Source: JANXQG01 sp963804375 (GTDB lineage: Bacteria; Planctomycetota; Planctomycetia; Pirellulales; Thermoguttaceae). From it: DNA of 64,000 nt. The notes beneath the pieces were generated by a model that saw only the letters and a list, made by a program, of their open reading frames with translations, did not search any database and was not told where the DNA came from. Below, one piece after another: positions 51,930-62,445 of the stretch. The position numbers and the translations under genes are program-made. The DNA is taken from contig CAWDQE010000013.1 in assembly GCA_963804375.1 (NCBI GenBank), positions 62,001 through 126,000 on the forward strand. The letters are read 5' to 3'. How positions within the stretch are numbered: position 1 is the stretch's first letter; each line of letters begins with the position of its first letter.

Positions 51930-54900
51930 TCATTTCACCCTCGCCTCACTTTCTTCGGCAAACCGCAACGTCACCTCTTGTCCTGCGCGGATCGGGAAAC
52001 TGACGGCGGTGTCCCCCCGGAGTTGCAACACGGTCTTGGGAGGCGTCGTCAGCAGGACTCCCTGACGATAAAGCGGGTGGGGGAAGAAGAATCGGTCGGC
52101 CACGATAGGCGACCATGGTTGTTCCTGCTTGCCGTTGTGCAGGGGCGGACCCAGGACGTCGAAGTTGCCCAGCCACATGGTGAACTCCTTGGTCAGATCG
52201 GTCGGCGGCACCATGCGGATCACGATCCGGTCCGGGTAATAGGTGTAAAGCAGTCGGGCGTTCGGTGCGCCGTCCAGGCCCAGCGGCCGAACCGTCAGGT
52301 TGTTCTGACCGGTCCAGATGCCTTCGCACTGGTGACCGAACACCAACGACCACTTGCCCTCGCAGGCCAGGCCCGGGAAGCCCGTGAGGAAATTGCCCGT
52401 CACCACGCGTCCGAAGCGGCGGTGGCCGTCCGCATCGAGCAGATAGAAAGACGTGCCGCTGTAATGATCGACTTTCGTCGTGTAGCCGGGGGCGCGGACC
52501 ACGTACTGCCCGCTCTTGGGCACGCGGTTGTCGGGCGTGATCACCACGCCGGTGGAGACCAGGAGCGACTGCGCCGCGGCCCGCAGGCCATCGCCGGGCA
52601 GCAAGCGGATGTCCCGCAGGAGGTCGGCTGCGTCCTTCTCGGCTCGCACCTTGAAGCGGACCGTCCGCTCCTGGCCCTCTTCCATCGGCTCGACGGCAAT
52701 TTGGGCCGGATCGACGTGCAAGCCCTTGGGCGCAACGAGGCGGAACTGGCCGTGCAGGCGGAACTGCTGGAAGAACTGCCCCTCGCCCACCGCGCGTAGG
52801 TGCAAGTCCACTTCCTTTTCGCCGCCCGGCGCCAAGTGCACTTCTTCGGGCTGGAAGCGGCAATGGACCGCGGCCGTTCGTTCAATCAGACTGTCCACCT
52901 CGCCGTCTTTGGCGGCCGGCGGCAGGTCCTTGGGAAGCTTGCCCCATTGCACAAGGCCCATCGCGTCCGCCAGCCGCTGCTTGTTTCCGTTGACCACCAC
53001 TTGTAGATTCCACCCCGGCGGCGGCGGCGACGCTAGCCTCACGCGAAATCCGCCGATTTTCCCCCCCATCCGCCACGTAGGCCCTGCCACACGCAGGTAA
53101 CCGAAGTCGGAGAAAGTGAAGACCTCGCCGCCGGCCGTTACCAGGGTGTTTTCGTTGTCGTCGAAGGCCGCCATCACGTAGTCGGTAAAATCCAAGGATT
53201 GGACCATCATCAATACGGCGTTGTCACTTTCCGCCAGGTGGCGGACCGCGCGGACCTTCGGCCGGCCTTGGTAGGGCTCGTGAACGGCTGCGAAGAGCGC
53301 GGCCGGCGATTCCCGCCGCACAACAAGCAGGGGCAGACTGCCTTCCGGATTGCCGTCGAGGCGATGATAGGGAGGGCCGTTGGTCATCGGGCCGTCGCCC
53401 GCGTAGACCTGGGTCCCCTTGCTCCCCAGCATCGTCATGCGTACGCCCATCTCTTGTTGAAACCACTCCTTGCCGAGGCCCTGTAATCCGGGCGTGATGC
53501 CCGCGCTCCGCTGGATCCAGTCGGCCTGGAAGGTGGCGTCCGTCGTCCGCCCGCGCTCGTTGTCGACCCACCAGTAGTACGGCACCAGTGCATGGCTCGG
53601 ACGATAGGCGGCCGGGTTTCCCGGGTACAGCCTTCCCAGCCCGTGTAGCACCCAGTCGAATACGTGTAGGCGTGCCGGCTCCCCAGTGTCGGCCGCGTGG
53701 AAGAAATCGGCCAGATACTCTTTGGTCAGCAGCACGGCGCGGGTTTGCCGCACTCCCTGGTACGCGCTGCCGCGAATGCTGAAATACTTCACGTCGTCGG
53801 CCAGGTCCTGGCGCGTGCTGAAGGGACCGTGCGACGGCGATTGATGGTCGACCAGCAGCGTGTTGTGGGCGATGCCCTCGTGCGTCCAGTTCAGGTAACT
53901 GGGCTCGTATTGGATGACGTTCAAGGCGGGATAGAGCAGCCGGCCTTTGCCGTGCAGGATGAGGCTGTAATCGTCGCTGTGGCCGTGGCTGAGCCATTTT
54001 CCCAGCATGACCACGGCCGCCAGTCCGCCCGACGTCCAGTAGTCGGGCGACTGGTCGGCGCGGAGCAGGGCGAAGCCCAGGCCGGGGTAGACGCCGCCGG
54101 GGGCGGGCGGCGGAGAAGGCCTGTCGGGGAGCGGCTCACCGTGGGTCAGGGCGACGTAGCCCCACGTGGCCCGGCCGTAAACGATGTTCGCATCGCGTTT
54201 GGGGTTGAGGCTCAGTAGCCAGGCATAGCCCGGGTCCTTGTAGCGCTTGTAGGCGATCTCCAGTTCGCCCGAGAAGCAGGGGGCCGTGTCGAGCGGGTTG
54301 ACGAGGAAGGTATCGAACAACTCGCCGCGCGGCGTGTAACTAGTGGAGCCGTCGGCGAAGGTCGCCATGCGGATCGAGCCCCGGCCGATGCCGGTCCGTT
54401 CCAGCGGGTAGCCCATCAGCAGGTAGCCGTCGACGACGCCCTTGAGCGACGCGCCGCTTTTCTTCGACACATAGTGGTACAGGTCGGTGCCGTCGTAGTG
54501 CAGCGCGGCTTCGGCCAGGGCCAGCATGCCGTGTACGTCGTAGTGCAGGGCGTAGATCGGGGCCTCGGCCCAGAAGTGCTTGTCCTCGATCATGGCGTCC
54601 ATCACCTGGTAGAAGCCGCCTTTGCGCGGCCCGTGCGCGCCCGCATCGTTTAGTCCCCAGTCGATCAGCTCCTTGTCGCCCAGGCAGTAGCCTGCCAGGC
54701 CGACGTTGTAGTGCTTGCCGAAAACCAGGTTGGGAGTGGTGGTCCACAGCTTTTCGCCTTGGATCACCAGGCGGCAGGCTCGCGCAGCCAGTCCTCGACG
54801 CGCTGGCGTTCTTCCGGCGAGAACGTGTCGTACGTCAGGTCATAAGCCCAGGCACGGACGCCCCACGGCTCCCACGCGCCCCACTCGGGCTGAAGCTTCA

Positions 54901-55285
54901 TGTCCAACTTCGGCCGCTGCGCCTCGAATTCGCGGGCATGTTGCAGCAGGAGCTGCCGCACGGAATCGGCGTACCTTTTCTCACCGGTCAGCACGTAGCA
55001 GAGGGCCGTCTCCCGCTCGTTGCGGGCCCCCTTGCTCACCATTTCGTCCGCCATGGCCTCCACCCGCGCGAACAGATCGGCCGCCCACTTCTGCGCGCGG
55101 ATCTTGCTCTTGATCTGCTCGATCTCGTCGCGGTTGAGCAGCAGGTTGGGATGTTTGACCCTCGGGTTGGCGGTCGCTGGTGCCCCTGAGTGTGGTTTCT
55201 CTGCTGAAGGAATCACGGACGCAACCATGAGCAACCACGCACACGTGACGGCCCTAAACGCCCAGAATGTCCTGCGGCATCTCAC
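51930..55285 (-). pseudogene. Heparinase II/III-like polysaccharide lyase, frameshifted
   Basis: Starts at a GTG (55285) with AAGGAGGT upstream and a signal peptide (residues 1-28). The first frame holds the alpha/alpha-toroid start (LLLNRDEIEQIKSKIR) and breaks after VEDWLRE. The second frame resumes as CRLVIQGEKLWTTTPNLVFGKHYNVG and continues 930 residues: toroid, then beta domains with HGHSDDYSLILHGKGRLLYP (the conserved His region of the family) and Ig-like parts. One G is missing at about 54778 (GAG-CC for GAGGCC). With that base, the product is a secreted lyase of about 1118 residues for acidic polysaccharide, matching the uronide operon at 27-29 kb. Confidence 0.85.
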
Positions 55286-55307
55286 GACACACCTCCTTCA
55301 TTGGTCC

Positions 55308-56352
55308 TCAGTACACTTTGTCGGGCTGCATGGCATGGCCCCAGCTTAGAGTGTGGCCGTCGGGCAGGTCGAGCTTCGCGGCCGGCAGACGCCCGGCCTG
55401 GATCAGCGTGCCGAACTGGAAGTAGACGGCGTCCATGTCGGAGTGCCGGCCGGGATAATGGCCGAAGCCGCCGTGCGCGTTGCGGCATGCGAGGGCCCAG
55501 TCGGCGCCTTTCTGAATCGCACGCCGTACCGCTTCCGATTTCCCGCCCAATTGCCGCAGGATGAAGACCGCGTCGAAACAGGCGTGTACGTCCCAGTCAG
55601 GCTCCTTGATGTTCCAACCCCCGTTCGGCCTCTGGTCGCGAAGCACTCGCTGGACCATTTGCGCGGCCTTGGGCGTGGGCCGGCCGACCAGGCGAAAGTA
55701 GTGGGCCATGTGGAAGGTCGCGGCCACGTGGTCGCCCAGGTAGCCATCGTCTTTCTGATTGCGCACTTGCAGGTCGCGCAGGGCTTGGTCGTACTGTTCG
55801 GGAAACGGCTTTCCCAGTGCTGCGTAGAAAAGCGGGAAGAAGCTCGTGGTGTACCACGGCAGCTTCTGAAACACGTTGTCGACAAAGAAGCGGTCCATGA
55901 CGTTGACAGGGTCGATCTTCGGCCGCTCGCCCAGAGCGCAAAGCGACCACGGCCTGGACCGTGCTGTAGAGCACCGACAAATTGGACTTGGGGTCCCTGG
56001 CGCCGCCCTGGCTCATAAAGGCGCCGTCGGGCTGCTGATGCCGGTGGATGAAGTCGATCGACCGCTTCGGGCGGGGCAGTTGCCAGCCCATCGTTTTCGC
56101 CAACGTGGCTGCGTAGGTGACTCCGGCCAGGTCGCTGAGGCTCGTGTCCGAGTACCCCTTGTATTGCGGATCGGGCGAAGGAGCGTAGCCGCCGTCGGCG
56201 CGGGCACAACTGCGGACGAATGCCAAAGTTTCCTCGGCGAGATCCGCCGGCTCGGCGGCGCCCACGGAGGCCCGGTCCAGCGCACTTATCGCCACGCCGG
56301 CCATGCCGCCGAGCAAGGCCCGGCGGGAAAGATGTTGAGTTGAAATGGTCAT
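55308..56352 (-). pseudogene. Prenyltransferase/squalene-oxidase-repeat protein, frameshifted
   Basis: From MTISTQHLSRRALLGGMAG (Tat-type signal, ATG 56352, GAGG upstream). The alpha6/alpha6 repeat pattern is clear: ADGGYAPSPD, QPDGAFMSQGGARDPKSNLSVLYSTVQAVVAL, then in another frame GERPKIDPVNVMDRFF, QRPNGGWNIKEPDWDVHACFDAVFILRQLG and GGFGHYPGRHSDMDAVYFQFG. The frame changes between 55929 and 55942. Either one extra T, or loss of a G and of a C (TTG-CGCTC-TGG for TTGGCGCTCCTGG), explains it. Close to the heparinase gene (22 nt), so probably its partner in polysaccharide processing; actual activity unknown. Confidence 0.75.
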
Positions 56353-56390
56353 CTTGGCAACCTCACTGGCTTGATGATGCCCCTGGGCAC

Positions 56391-57554
56391 TCAATAGCAC
56401 ACCCGCACCCTCTCGCCCGACGCGCTCGATTTTCTCATGGCGTCGATGATCACGGCCACGGCATAGCCGTCCTCGAACGTGGCCTGGTGGGGGTTAAGTG
56501 GCTTGTCATGGGCCACAGCGTCGAGGAAGTGGAACTTCTCGATGATATGGCAGTGTTCCCAGCCCAGGTTGTGCCCGTGCGGCCACCAGGGGCCAACATA
56601 GGGGTGATCGCTTTCGGTCGCGGAGATCTCGCTGAAGCCCAGCAGCTTGGAGCCCCCCGATTGCTCCAGGCAGGCGTGCAGGCTGTTGGGATGCTCCAGG
56701 TCCCAGCGGAGCGAACCCTTCGAGGCGTTGATCTCCCAGGAGAGAAAGTTCTTTCTTCCCGTGGCCACCACGGACGACTCCAGCACGCCGATGGCCCCGT
56801 CGGCAAACTCCAGGACGGCAGCCGCTCCTTCGTCGGCCGATGCAGCGGAGTCGCCGGCGGACGGGATAGCCCGCTCCCGGTTGAAGGTCCGCACCAGGGC
56901 CGAGACCGAGGCGATCTCGCCGACGAGGAAGCGGCACTGGTCGATGGCGTGGCTGCCGATCCCTTGCAGGCCGCCGGAAGACGGCCAGGCCGAATACCAG
57001 CATTCTTCCGGCCGCAGCGCCGGATTGTGCCCCGCCATCTGCAGGTAGTTCACCCGCATCTGGTAAATCGTGCCGATCTTCCCCTCGGCAATCAGGTCCT
57101 TCGCCAGGCGTACGGCGGGCATGAAGCGGTAGTTGAACGTACACATCGATTTCGTGCCCGCGGCGGCGGCGGCGGTGCGCATCCGCTGCGCGTCGGCAAC
57201 CGATACCGCCATCGGCTTCTCGCAGATCACGTGCTTGCCGGCGGCCAAGGCGGCAATGCACGGATCGGGATGGACCGGATCGGGCCCGCAGTTGTCAAAC
57301 ACGTCGATCCGCCGGTCCGCCGCCATCTTGCGCCAATCGGTCGCATACTCCTCATAGCCGTAGCGGGCCGCCTCCTCCCGGACCTTCGCTTTCTGCTTGT
57401 CGCAAAGCACCAGCAGTCGCGGCGCCACTCCGGCCGCGGCGTAGATGTAAGGGATCTTCTTGTAGGCGTTGGTGTGGCATTTTCCCATAAAGCCACAACC
57501 CAACACACCGAGGCACAGCTCTTTGCGGCTCGCCTGACTTGCCTTTACCGCCAT
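56391..57554 (-). CDS. Gfo/Idh/MocA-family oxidoreductase
   Basis: 387 residues. Rossmann domain GVLGCGFMGKCHTNAY (NAD-binding, about 15-30), the family EKP motif in HVICEKPMAVSV, and the C-terminal sheet domain with the substrate-site GIGSHAIDQCRFLVGE. The family oxidises or isomerises sugars and inositols. No twin-arginine signal, so cytoplasmic. First gene of the run Gfo - prenyltransferase-like - heparinase-like. A long palindrome lies upstream (57603). Confidence 0.92.
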   Translation of the reverse strand: MAVKASQASRKELCLGVLGCGFMGKCHTNAYKKIPYIYAAAGVAPRLLVLCDKQKAKVREEAARYGYEEYATDWRKMAADRRIDVFDNCGPDPVHPDPCIAALAAGKHVICEKPMAVSVADAQRMRTAAAAAGTKSMCTFNYRFMPAVRLAKDLIAEGKIGTIYQMRVNYLQMAGHNPALRPEECWYSAWPSSGGLQGIGSHAIDQCRFLVGEIASVSALVRTFNRERAIPSAGDSAASADEGAAAVLEFADGAIGVLESSVVATGRKNFLSWEINASKGSLRWDLEHPNSLHACLEQSGGSKLLGFSEISATESDHPYVGPWWPHGHNLGWEHCHIIEKFHFLDAVAHDKPLNPHQATFEDGYAVAVIIDAMRKSSASGERVRVCY

Positions 57555-57602
57555 GATTGGATTCCTCCCTATTCAGTTTCTGTTGCGGAAAGTGGTGGAG
57601 CT

Positions 57603-57683
57603 GTAGGGTGGGCCGAGTTCTACGAGTCCCACCAGTTTTCCGCGAGCTATTTGGTGGAACTCGTAGAACTCGGCCTACCCTAC
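57603..57683. repeat. MITE-like long palindrome, copy 2
   Basis: 32-bp arms (57603-57634 and 57652-57683), starting GTAGGGTGGGCCGAGT and ending TACGAGTCCCACCA, with a 17-nt loop. Same family as 16056. A few arm positions differ from that copy, and they differ on both sides so that pairing is kept. Confidence 0.85.
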
Positions 57684-57725
57684 TTCTGCGTCATGGACGT
57701 CCGGGAATCATGCAACTCCATTTCC

Positions 57726-58733
57726 TCACGAGGATAACAGCGGGCCCAACTTCTCTTCCGCCCAGTGAACCGATGCCTTCAGGTGCTCCAGCTCAAGGGC
57801 CCAGGACTGCGGGCCATCGGAAAGGTTGGCCGGGTGCTCGGCGAGCACTGGCTTGGTCCACGACTGCCTCAAATACCAGGCCAGCCCGTCGCCCGGCGGC
57901 GCCGGATGCCGTTGGAAATAGGTCTCCTCGAGAATATCCAACTTGAAGGGCGCGAATTGCGAATGGATCTCGATATTCAGGTGGATCTGCGGATTCGAGC
58001 GGGCCAGGGCTTGGACGATCGAGAGCAGGTCGATCTCGCCGCCCGCCAGGTCGCAATTCCCCAGGGCCAGCCCGTTAGCGGTGCGCAGCACGCGGTAGTT
58101 CTTGAAATGCGTGGTCAGGCCGTAGGGGGCCATGATCCGGGCCAACCGCAGCGGATCGTCCAGATCAAAGGCCAGATTGGCGCAGTCCACGGTGAAACCG
58201 AAGGCCGGGCTGTTGACTCGCGCATGGATCGAGGCCAACTCCCGCACCGTAAAGTCGGCATGGTTCTCCATGGCGATCTTCATCCCCATCGCTGCGGCGG
58301 CCTGCGCTGCCTCGCGAAGGATCGCCACGGCCGCGTCGGCCAGAGCCGTCATGTCGTGGCCTTCGTCGCGAGTGAAAAGGTTGCCCCCCACGCACCGCAA
58401 CCAAGGCGAGCCCAACTTCTTGGCGACCTGGAGATGGTAAATGACGATCTGGGCGTCGGAGACGTCGACGTTGCACCCGGCCTCGGCCAGCAGCTCGCGC
58501 CCCTTGGCCGCCATGGGATGCCAATGGAAAATCGAACCCATACCCATCTCCAGGTACAGGCCGAGGCGCTGGGCGGTCTGGCGGATCTTCTCCAGGTCGG
58601 CGTCGCGGAAAGAGTTGAAGGGCGACAGCTCAAAAAGCACGCCCTGCAAGCCCAGATCGCCGGCCAGCTCGAGCACCCCCAAAGCGTCCAGTCCCGAGTT
58701 CCGCAAGGAGTACGTGTCTACGCCCAGTTTCAT
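57726..58733 (-). CDS. Sugar phosphate isomerase/epimerase family protein
   Basis: 335 residues from the ATG at 58733, which overlaps the upstream URO-D-family stop by 4 nt; the longer upstream frame is its shadow. Xylose isomerase-like TIM barrel: KLGVDTYSLRNSGL, GVLFELSPF, LRCVGGNLF, KIAMENHADFTVRELASI (metal-binding Glu and His), FTVDCANLAF and HLNIEIHSQFAP. The metal site E, D, H, E looks intact. Substrate unknown; forms a unit with the URO-D gene. Confidence 0.88.
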   Translation of the reverse strand: MKLGVDTYSLRNSGLDALGVLELAGDLGLQGVLFELSPFNSFRDADLEKIRQTAQRLGLYLEMGMGSIFHWHPMAAKGRELLAEAGCNVDVSDAQIVIYHLQVAKKLGSPWLRCVGGNLFTRDEGHDMTALADAAVAILREAAQAAAAMGMKIAMENHADFTVRELASIHARVNSPAFGFTVDCANLAFDLDDPLRLARIMAPYGLTTHFKNYRVLRTANGLALGNCDLAGGEIDLLSIVQALARSNPQIHLNIEIHSQFAPFKLDILEETYFQRHPAPPGDGLAWYLRQSWTKPVLAEHPANLSDGPQSWALELEHLKASVHWAEEKLGPLLSS

Positions 58734-60049
58734 GGCAAGCTCCTTTCGATTTCTTCTTTGGCAATCCGGCACCAGCGCACAGCGTTCTCCGGCCGCCTGG
58801 CCAAGGTATGGTTGTCTTTCATGATCACTTCCACGACGCAGCCCCGCGTGATCTCCAAGGCCCGCCGCAGCCCTGCGCGGATGGCCCGCTCGTCGATCTC
58901 CGGCACGGCCAGGGCGGCCGGATTGGGCTTGTAGGAAAGGATGTAGCGATCCTGGAGGTAGTCGGCCATCTTCTCCAGATCGGCCCACGGCGAACACGAC
59001 ACGCGGCGAAGATTGTGATGCCGCTGGACGACGTGCCAGCGGCTGTGCAACGGCTCGCAGCAACCGTAGCACGTCAACCCGAAACGGTCCATGATCGGTT
59101 TCTCGCAAGGGAAGATGAATTCCTCGTACATCTCCGGCGAGACTCCCACCGTCTCCTGGCTCTCGGTGAAGCCCCACATGTCCCGGCAGCGCAACGGGCC
59201 GTTGGAATCCTGGGCGGGCAGCTCGTCGCTGTTTCCGAACCCGCCCGATCCCACGTAGGTACTGTCGTTGTTCGGGCTCAGGAGTTGATTGGACTCGAGG
59301 TAGTCGAGCTTTTCCATATGACCTCGGGAGATAATGCCCAGAAGTTCCTTGAGTCCCTGGGGGTTCTCGCAAAGGTCGTAAAGCAGATTGGTCAGCCCGC
59401 GGAGAAACACCGCGGGCATGGTCACTCCCAGCGACCACCACCAGATCGCCTTGAGCCGGACGGGCAAGACGCCCTGGAAGACTTCGCCAGCCAGGTCCAG
59501 ACAGCCGCGGGTGGTCTTCCAGTCGATCTCGAATCGGGGCGCGTGGAGCTTCCTGAGGTCGGCGTCGTAGTCTTTGATGGGGGCGTCCCAGACGTACGAG
59601 CCCAGGTTCTCCGCTCGGTGGTAGACGGTCTCCAGGCCCCAGTCATCGGCCGAGACGGTATAGGGGACATCGAAGGCCAAGTCCAGCGGCTTGTCGTCGC
59701 CCATCTCTTCCGCCCAGAAGATCTCTTTGCGAAGGTCCATCTCCCATCGCCGGGCGAGCTTCCCTTGGCACTGCATCTCGGCCTCGGTGACGATCTCGTT
59801 CCAGCCGTTCTCCGGGTCGCAGAAGACAATCGGCCGGGTCTTTTCGAGCCGGTTGTGCTGCTGCCAGAGCCGGCGGGTTTCCACCATGCGCGGGCTGGCG
59901 GCGATCTGTGCGACGCGCTCGGCCAGGGGCACGAGAATCTCCCGGTCAGGACGGGCAATGAAAACGTCGTCGGGGCGGAATCCGGTGGTGATCTTGCCGG
60001 CCGGCGTCTGTTCGAGGCCGGTCGAAGGCCCGTTGCCGTAGTGCTGCAT
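58730..60049 (-). CDS. URO-D-superfamily protein
   Basis: 439 residues from the ATG at 60049; the extension upstream translates a palindrome and is rejected. The uroporphyrinogen decarboxylase-like fold is suggested by VPYTVSADDWGLETVY, GLTNLLYDLCENPQGLKELLGI and MDRFGLTCYGCCEPLHSRWHVV. CYGCCEPLH sits where MtaA/CmuA-type methyltransferases have a zinc-binding HxC. True heme-pathway URO-D is about 340-350 residues and stands elsewhere in genomes, so a methyltransferase or sugar-linked role is more likely. Coupled (4-nt overlap) to the isomerase gene that follows. Confidence 0.8.
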   Translation of the reverse strand: MQHYGNGPSTGLEQTPAGKITTGFRPDDVFIARPDREILVPLAERVAQIAASPRMVETRRLWQQHNRLEKTRPIVFCDPENGWNEIVTEAEMQCQGKLARRWEMDLRKEIFWAEEMGDDKPLDLAFDVPYTVSADDWGLETVYHRAENLGSYVWDAPIKDYDADLRKLHAPRFEIDWKTTRGCLDLAGEVFQGVLPVRLKAIWWWSLGVTMPAVFLRGLTNLLYDLCENPQGLKELLGIISRGHMEKLDYLESNQLLSPNNDSTYVGSGGFGNSDELPAQDSNGPLRCRDMWGFTESQETVGVSPEMYEEFIFPCEKPIMDRFGLTCYGCCEPLHSRWHVVQRHHNLRRVSCSPWADLEKMADYLQDRYILSYKPNPAALAVPEIDERAIRAGLRRALEITRGCVVEVIMKDNHTLARRPENAVRWCRIAKEEIERSLP

Positions 60050-60158
60050 AGCAAATTCCCCAGGTTGTCGGATTTCTACGCACCAGGATAGCCGGAACCG
60101 GCCACCAAGGCAAGTTGCCCGGCACGGACTGTGCGGCCGCATTTTCTGGCATGAATAC

Positions 60159-60236
60159 GGGTGGCTGGTGGCTGAGCGCAGCGAAGCCCCAGCGGCTACT
60201 TGCTGGGGCTTCGCTGCGCTCAATCACCGGCCACCC
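60159..60236. repeat. Long palindromic element
   Basis: TGAGCGCAGCGAAGCCCCAGC (60173-60193) and its complement (60202-60222), perfect over 21 bp round an 8-nt loop. The outer part (GGGTGGCTGGTG, 60159-60170; CACCGGCCACCC, 60225-60236) pairs with one mismatch. The gap 60050-60333 holds nothing else recognised. Confidence 0.85.
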
Positions 60237-60333
60237 CCTTGTGTTGCCGCCAGAGAATCTGGCGGCACACGGTTTGGACGCGGTCTCGGTCCCTTGCCGA
60301 TAAACTCGTCTGAGGGGATGATCCGGAGGCCCC

Positions 60334-61347
60334 TCACCCGGCGTGAACTGCCTCCACAAAGGCCACCAGGTTCTCCAGCGGGATATCCCCCGGCATGTCG
60401 TGCGATGGCGCAATGATGAAACCGCCATCGGCACCGACGCCGTCCATCAAGCGCCGGACCTCGTCGCGAATCTGCTGCGGCGTCCCGAAGGGCAGGAGTC
60501 TCTGCACGCTTACCCCGCCGAGGAAGGCCAGACGCGACCCGAACTCGCGCTTGATCTCGTAGGGATTCATTACTTCAGGCTGAAACGGATTGAAGACGTC
60601 CAGCCCTGCCTCGATCAGTTCGGGGAACAACTCTTGGACCTTCCCGCAGGAATGAATCAGCACCGCCTTGCCGGCACGCTTCACCGCGCCATACATGTGG
60701 GTGATCCGCGGCTTGATGAACCGCTGCCAGAGACGGCGGCCGAAGATCAACCCTTTCTGCTGCCCCCAGTCGTCGCCGAACATTACCCCGTCGATGTCCA
60801 AGGGCAGCACCGCTTCGAGGATGCCCAGGTCGAAGGCGGTGAGCGCGTCCAACAGGTCGTCGACGAACGCTGGGGCTTCCAGCATGTCGATCAGCAGGTT
60901 TTCCATGCCGCGCAGCGTCCACGCCCGCTCGAACAACGAGAAGCTGATGCTCACGTAGCGAAAGCGGTCGGCGTGGGCCGCCAGGAATGAAGGCAAGTTG
61001 GCATACCGCCGCGGATCGTGCGGATCGGGAAAGGCAAACCCCGCCAAGGAACGGTCCTTGAGCTGAAAATCGACAACGGCGCCGATATCCTTGTCGATCG
61101 TTCGATTCCACACCACGCGGAATTCATCGCGCCAGAAACCGGGCCGCACCTCCGTCAGCGCGTCGGGGGCCCGCGGCCGGTACTTGACCAGGTGATTGCC
61201 CAGAACCGCGTCCAGGTCGGCCGTGCCGAAGTGCTGTTCCAGCTTCTGCCGTGCGGGAACCGTATAGCCGAACTGCCACGGCACCCGATCCGGCTGCTGG
61301 TGCCGGATGGCCTGCCATACGCGCTCTCGTGGAGTGGTTAGTGTCAT
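60334..61347 (-). CDS. URO-D-superfamily protein (MtaA/MtbA-like)
   Basis: 337 residues from the ATG at 61347; the longer frame upstream is the isomerase shadow. Start region TPRERVWQAIRHQQPDRVPW is typical of the URO-D group in planctomycetes. AVLIHSCGKVQELFPELIEAGLDVFNPFQPE contains HSCGK, the HxCG zinc motif of methylcobamide:CoM methyltransferases (MtaA/MtbA) and related proteins, while the Arg residues of true URO-D are not apparent. So a corrinoid-linked methyl transfer is plausible (inference). It lies 8 nt after the stop of the frameshifted isomerase gene and is co-directional. Confidence 0.82.
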   Translation of the reverse strand: MTLTTPRERVWQAIRHQQPDRVPWQFGYTVPARQKLEQHFGTADLDAVLGNHLVKYRPRAPDALTEVRPGFWRDEFRVVWNRTIDKDIGAVVDFQLKDRSLAGFAFPDPHDPRRYANLPSFLAAHADRFRYVSISFSLFERAWTLRGMENLLIDMLEAPAFVDDLLDALTAFDLGILEAVLPLDIDGVMFGDDWGQQKGLIFGRRLWQRFIKPRITHMYGAVKRAGKAVLIHSCGKVQELFPELIEAGLDVFNPFQPEVMNPYEIKREFGSRLAFLGGVSVQRLLPFGTPQQIRDEVRRLMDGVGADGGFIIAPSHDMPGDIPLENLVAFVEAVHAG

Positions 61348-61355
61348 TCTTCCGA

Positions 61356-62305
61356 CTATCGGGGCTGCTGGGCCAAACGCTCGAACACCTCCCGGACGTA
61401 ACGAACACTGCGCTGGTGCACCGCGGCTGTCCCCATCGTCTGCGGCGTTGTCCCCTCGGGACCTTGCTCGAGCACTACGTGCGGCCACACGCCAACTTCG
61501 ACAAGCCTCTTGACCAGCTCGCGATAGTCGATGTCCCCGTCGCCAAAGGTCTCGCTCCAAACATTGCCCGTAGACTGCCGTAAGTGGAGTTCCGCAACGC
61601 GTGCCCCATAGAGTTTGACAACGTCGAACAATGCCACCTGAGAATTGCCGGCGCCGCGGTAGACCCAGTGGACGTCGAGGCACAGACTCAGCGCACGGGG
61701 GTCGGTCCCCAGCATCATGTGATGGAATTCACGAGCGGCATGCTGCAGCTCAACGTCGTGGTTGTGGTACGCCAGGGTGACCCCGATGGCTGCCAGCTCG
61801 TGCCCCAGGGTGTCGAGGGCGGCCGCTTGGGTCTTCAGTTGCTCGTCGCTCTTGCCTTGGCGATTCGAAAGCGGACTTGGATTTGTCACGATGATCCTCG
61901 TTCCCGCTTCCTTGCGCGCTTGGCCAGGGAGACGATCCGTTCCACTTCCTTGTTGATTTTCGCGCGATCGACCAGTGCGCTGCCGGTATAGATCGACCGC
62001 AATTCCAGGCCGTGCTTCTTAAGCTGAGCAGCCAGAGGACCTGCCTGATCTGCTGAACCAAAGGCGGGCTCCAGGCCATTGATCCCGCTGGCAGCCAACT
62101 CGGCAAGCTCCTCATCGAACGAGACGTTTGCGTTCTGCTTGTCCCGCGCCCGAACGGTGCCAACCGACCATTGGTTGATCGACACGTGGAGCTTGCTGCC
62201 TGGCTCCGCTGCGTGCCCGACAGCGGCCCCGCCACAAATCATCGCCGCAGCGGCAAGCCCAGCGTCAGCCAGGAATTCCCGGCGGTGTTGCCCTGTTTTC
62301 TCCAT
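61356..62305 (-). pseudogene. Exported sugar phosphate isomerase/epimerase, frameshifted
   Basis: From MEKTGQHRREFLADAG (Tat-type signal, ATG 62305, GGGAGGAAC upstream). The first frame (about 134 residues) has the barrel start HVSINQWSVGTV and ends KRARKRERGSS. The second resumes as AGTRIIVTNPSPLSNRQGK and runs to LAYHNHDVEL (metal site), LSLCLDVHWV and HVVLEQGPEG. One G is missing at about 61906 (AAG-CGG for AAGGCGG). With it restored the protein is about 316 residues. It precedes the URO-D-like gene, a pairing also seen at 57726/58730. Confidence 0.85.
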
Positions 62306-62445
62306 GAAATGTTCCTCCCACAACGAATCGTAAACGGTGTGATGGTTCTCGCCAGTTGTTCGCACCGAATTGATCGACTGGCGCGTATCATCATAGCAAG
62401 TGGTGAGTTCGAGTGCAAAGCACGTAGAACCGAAAGACCCGCAGG

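Noticed and set aside
60050..60223. N-terminal extension of the URO-D-like protein
   Set aside because: It translates half of a palindromic repeat; the ATG at 60049 starts the homologous part.
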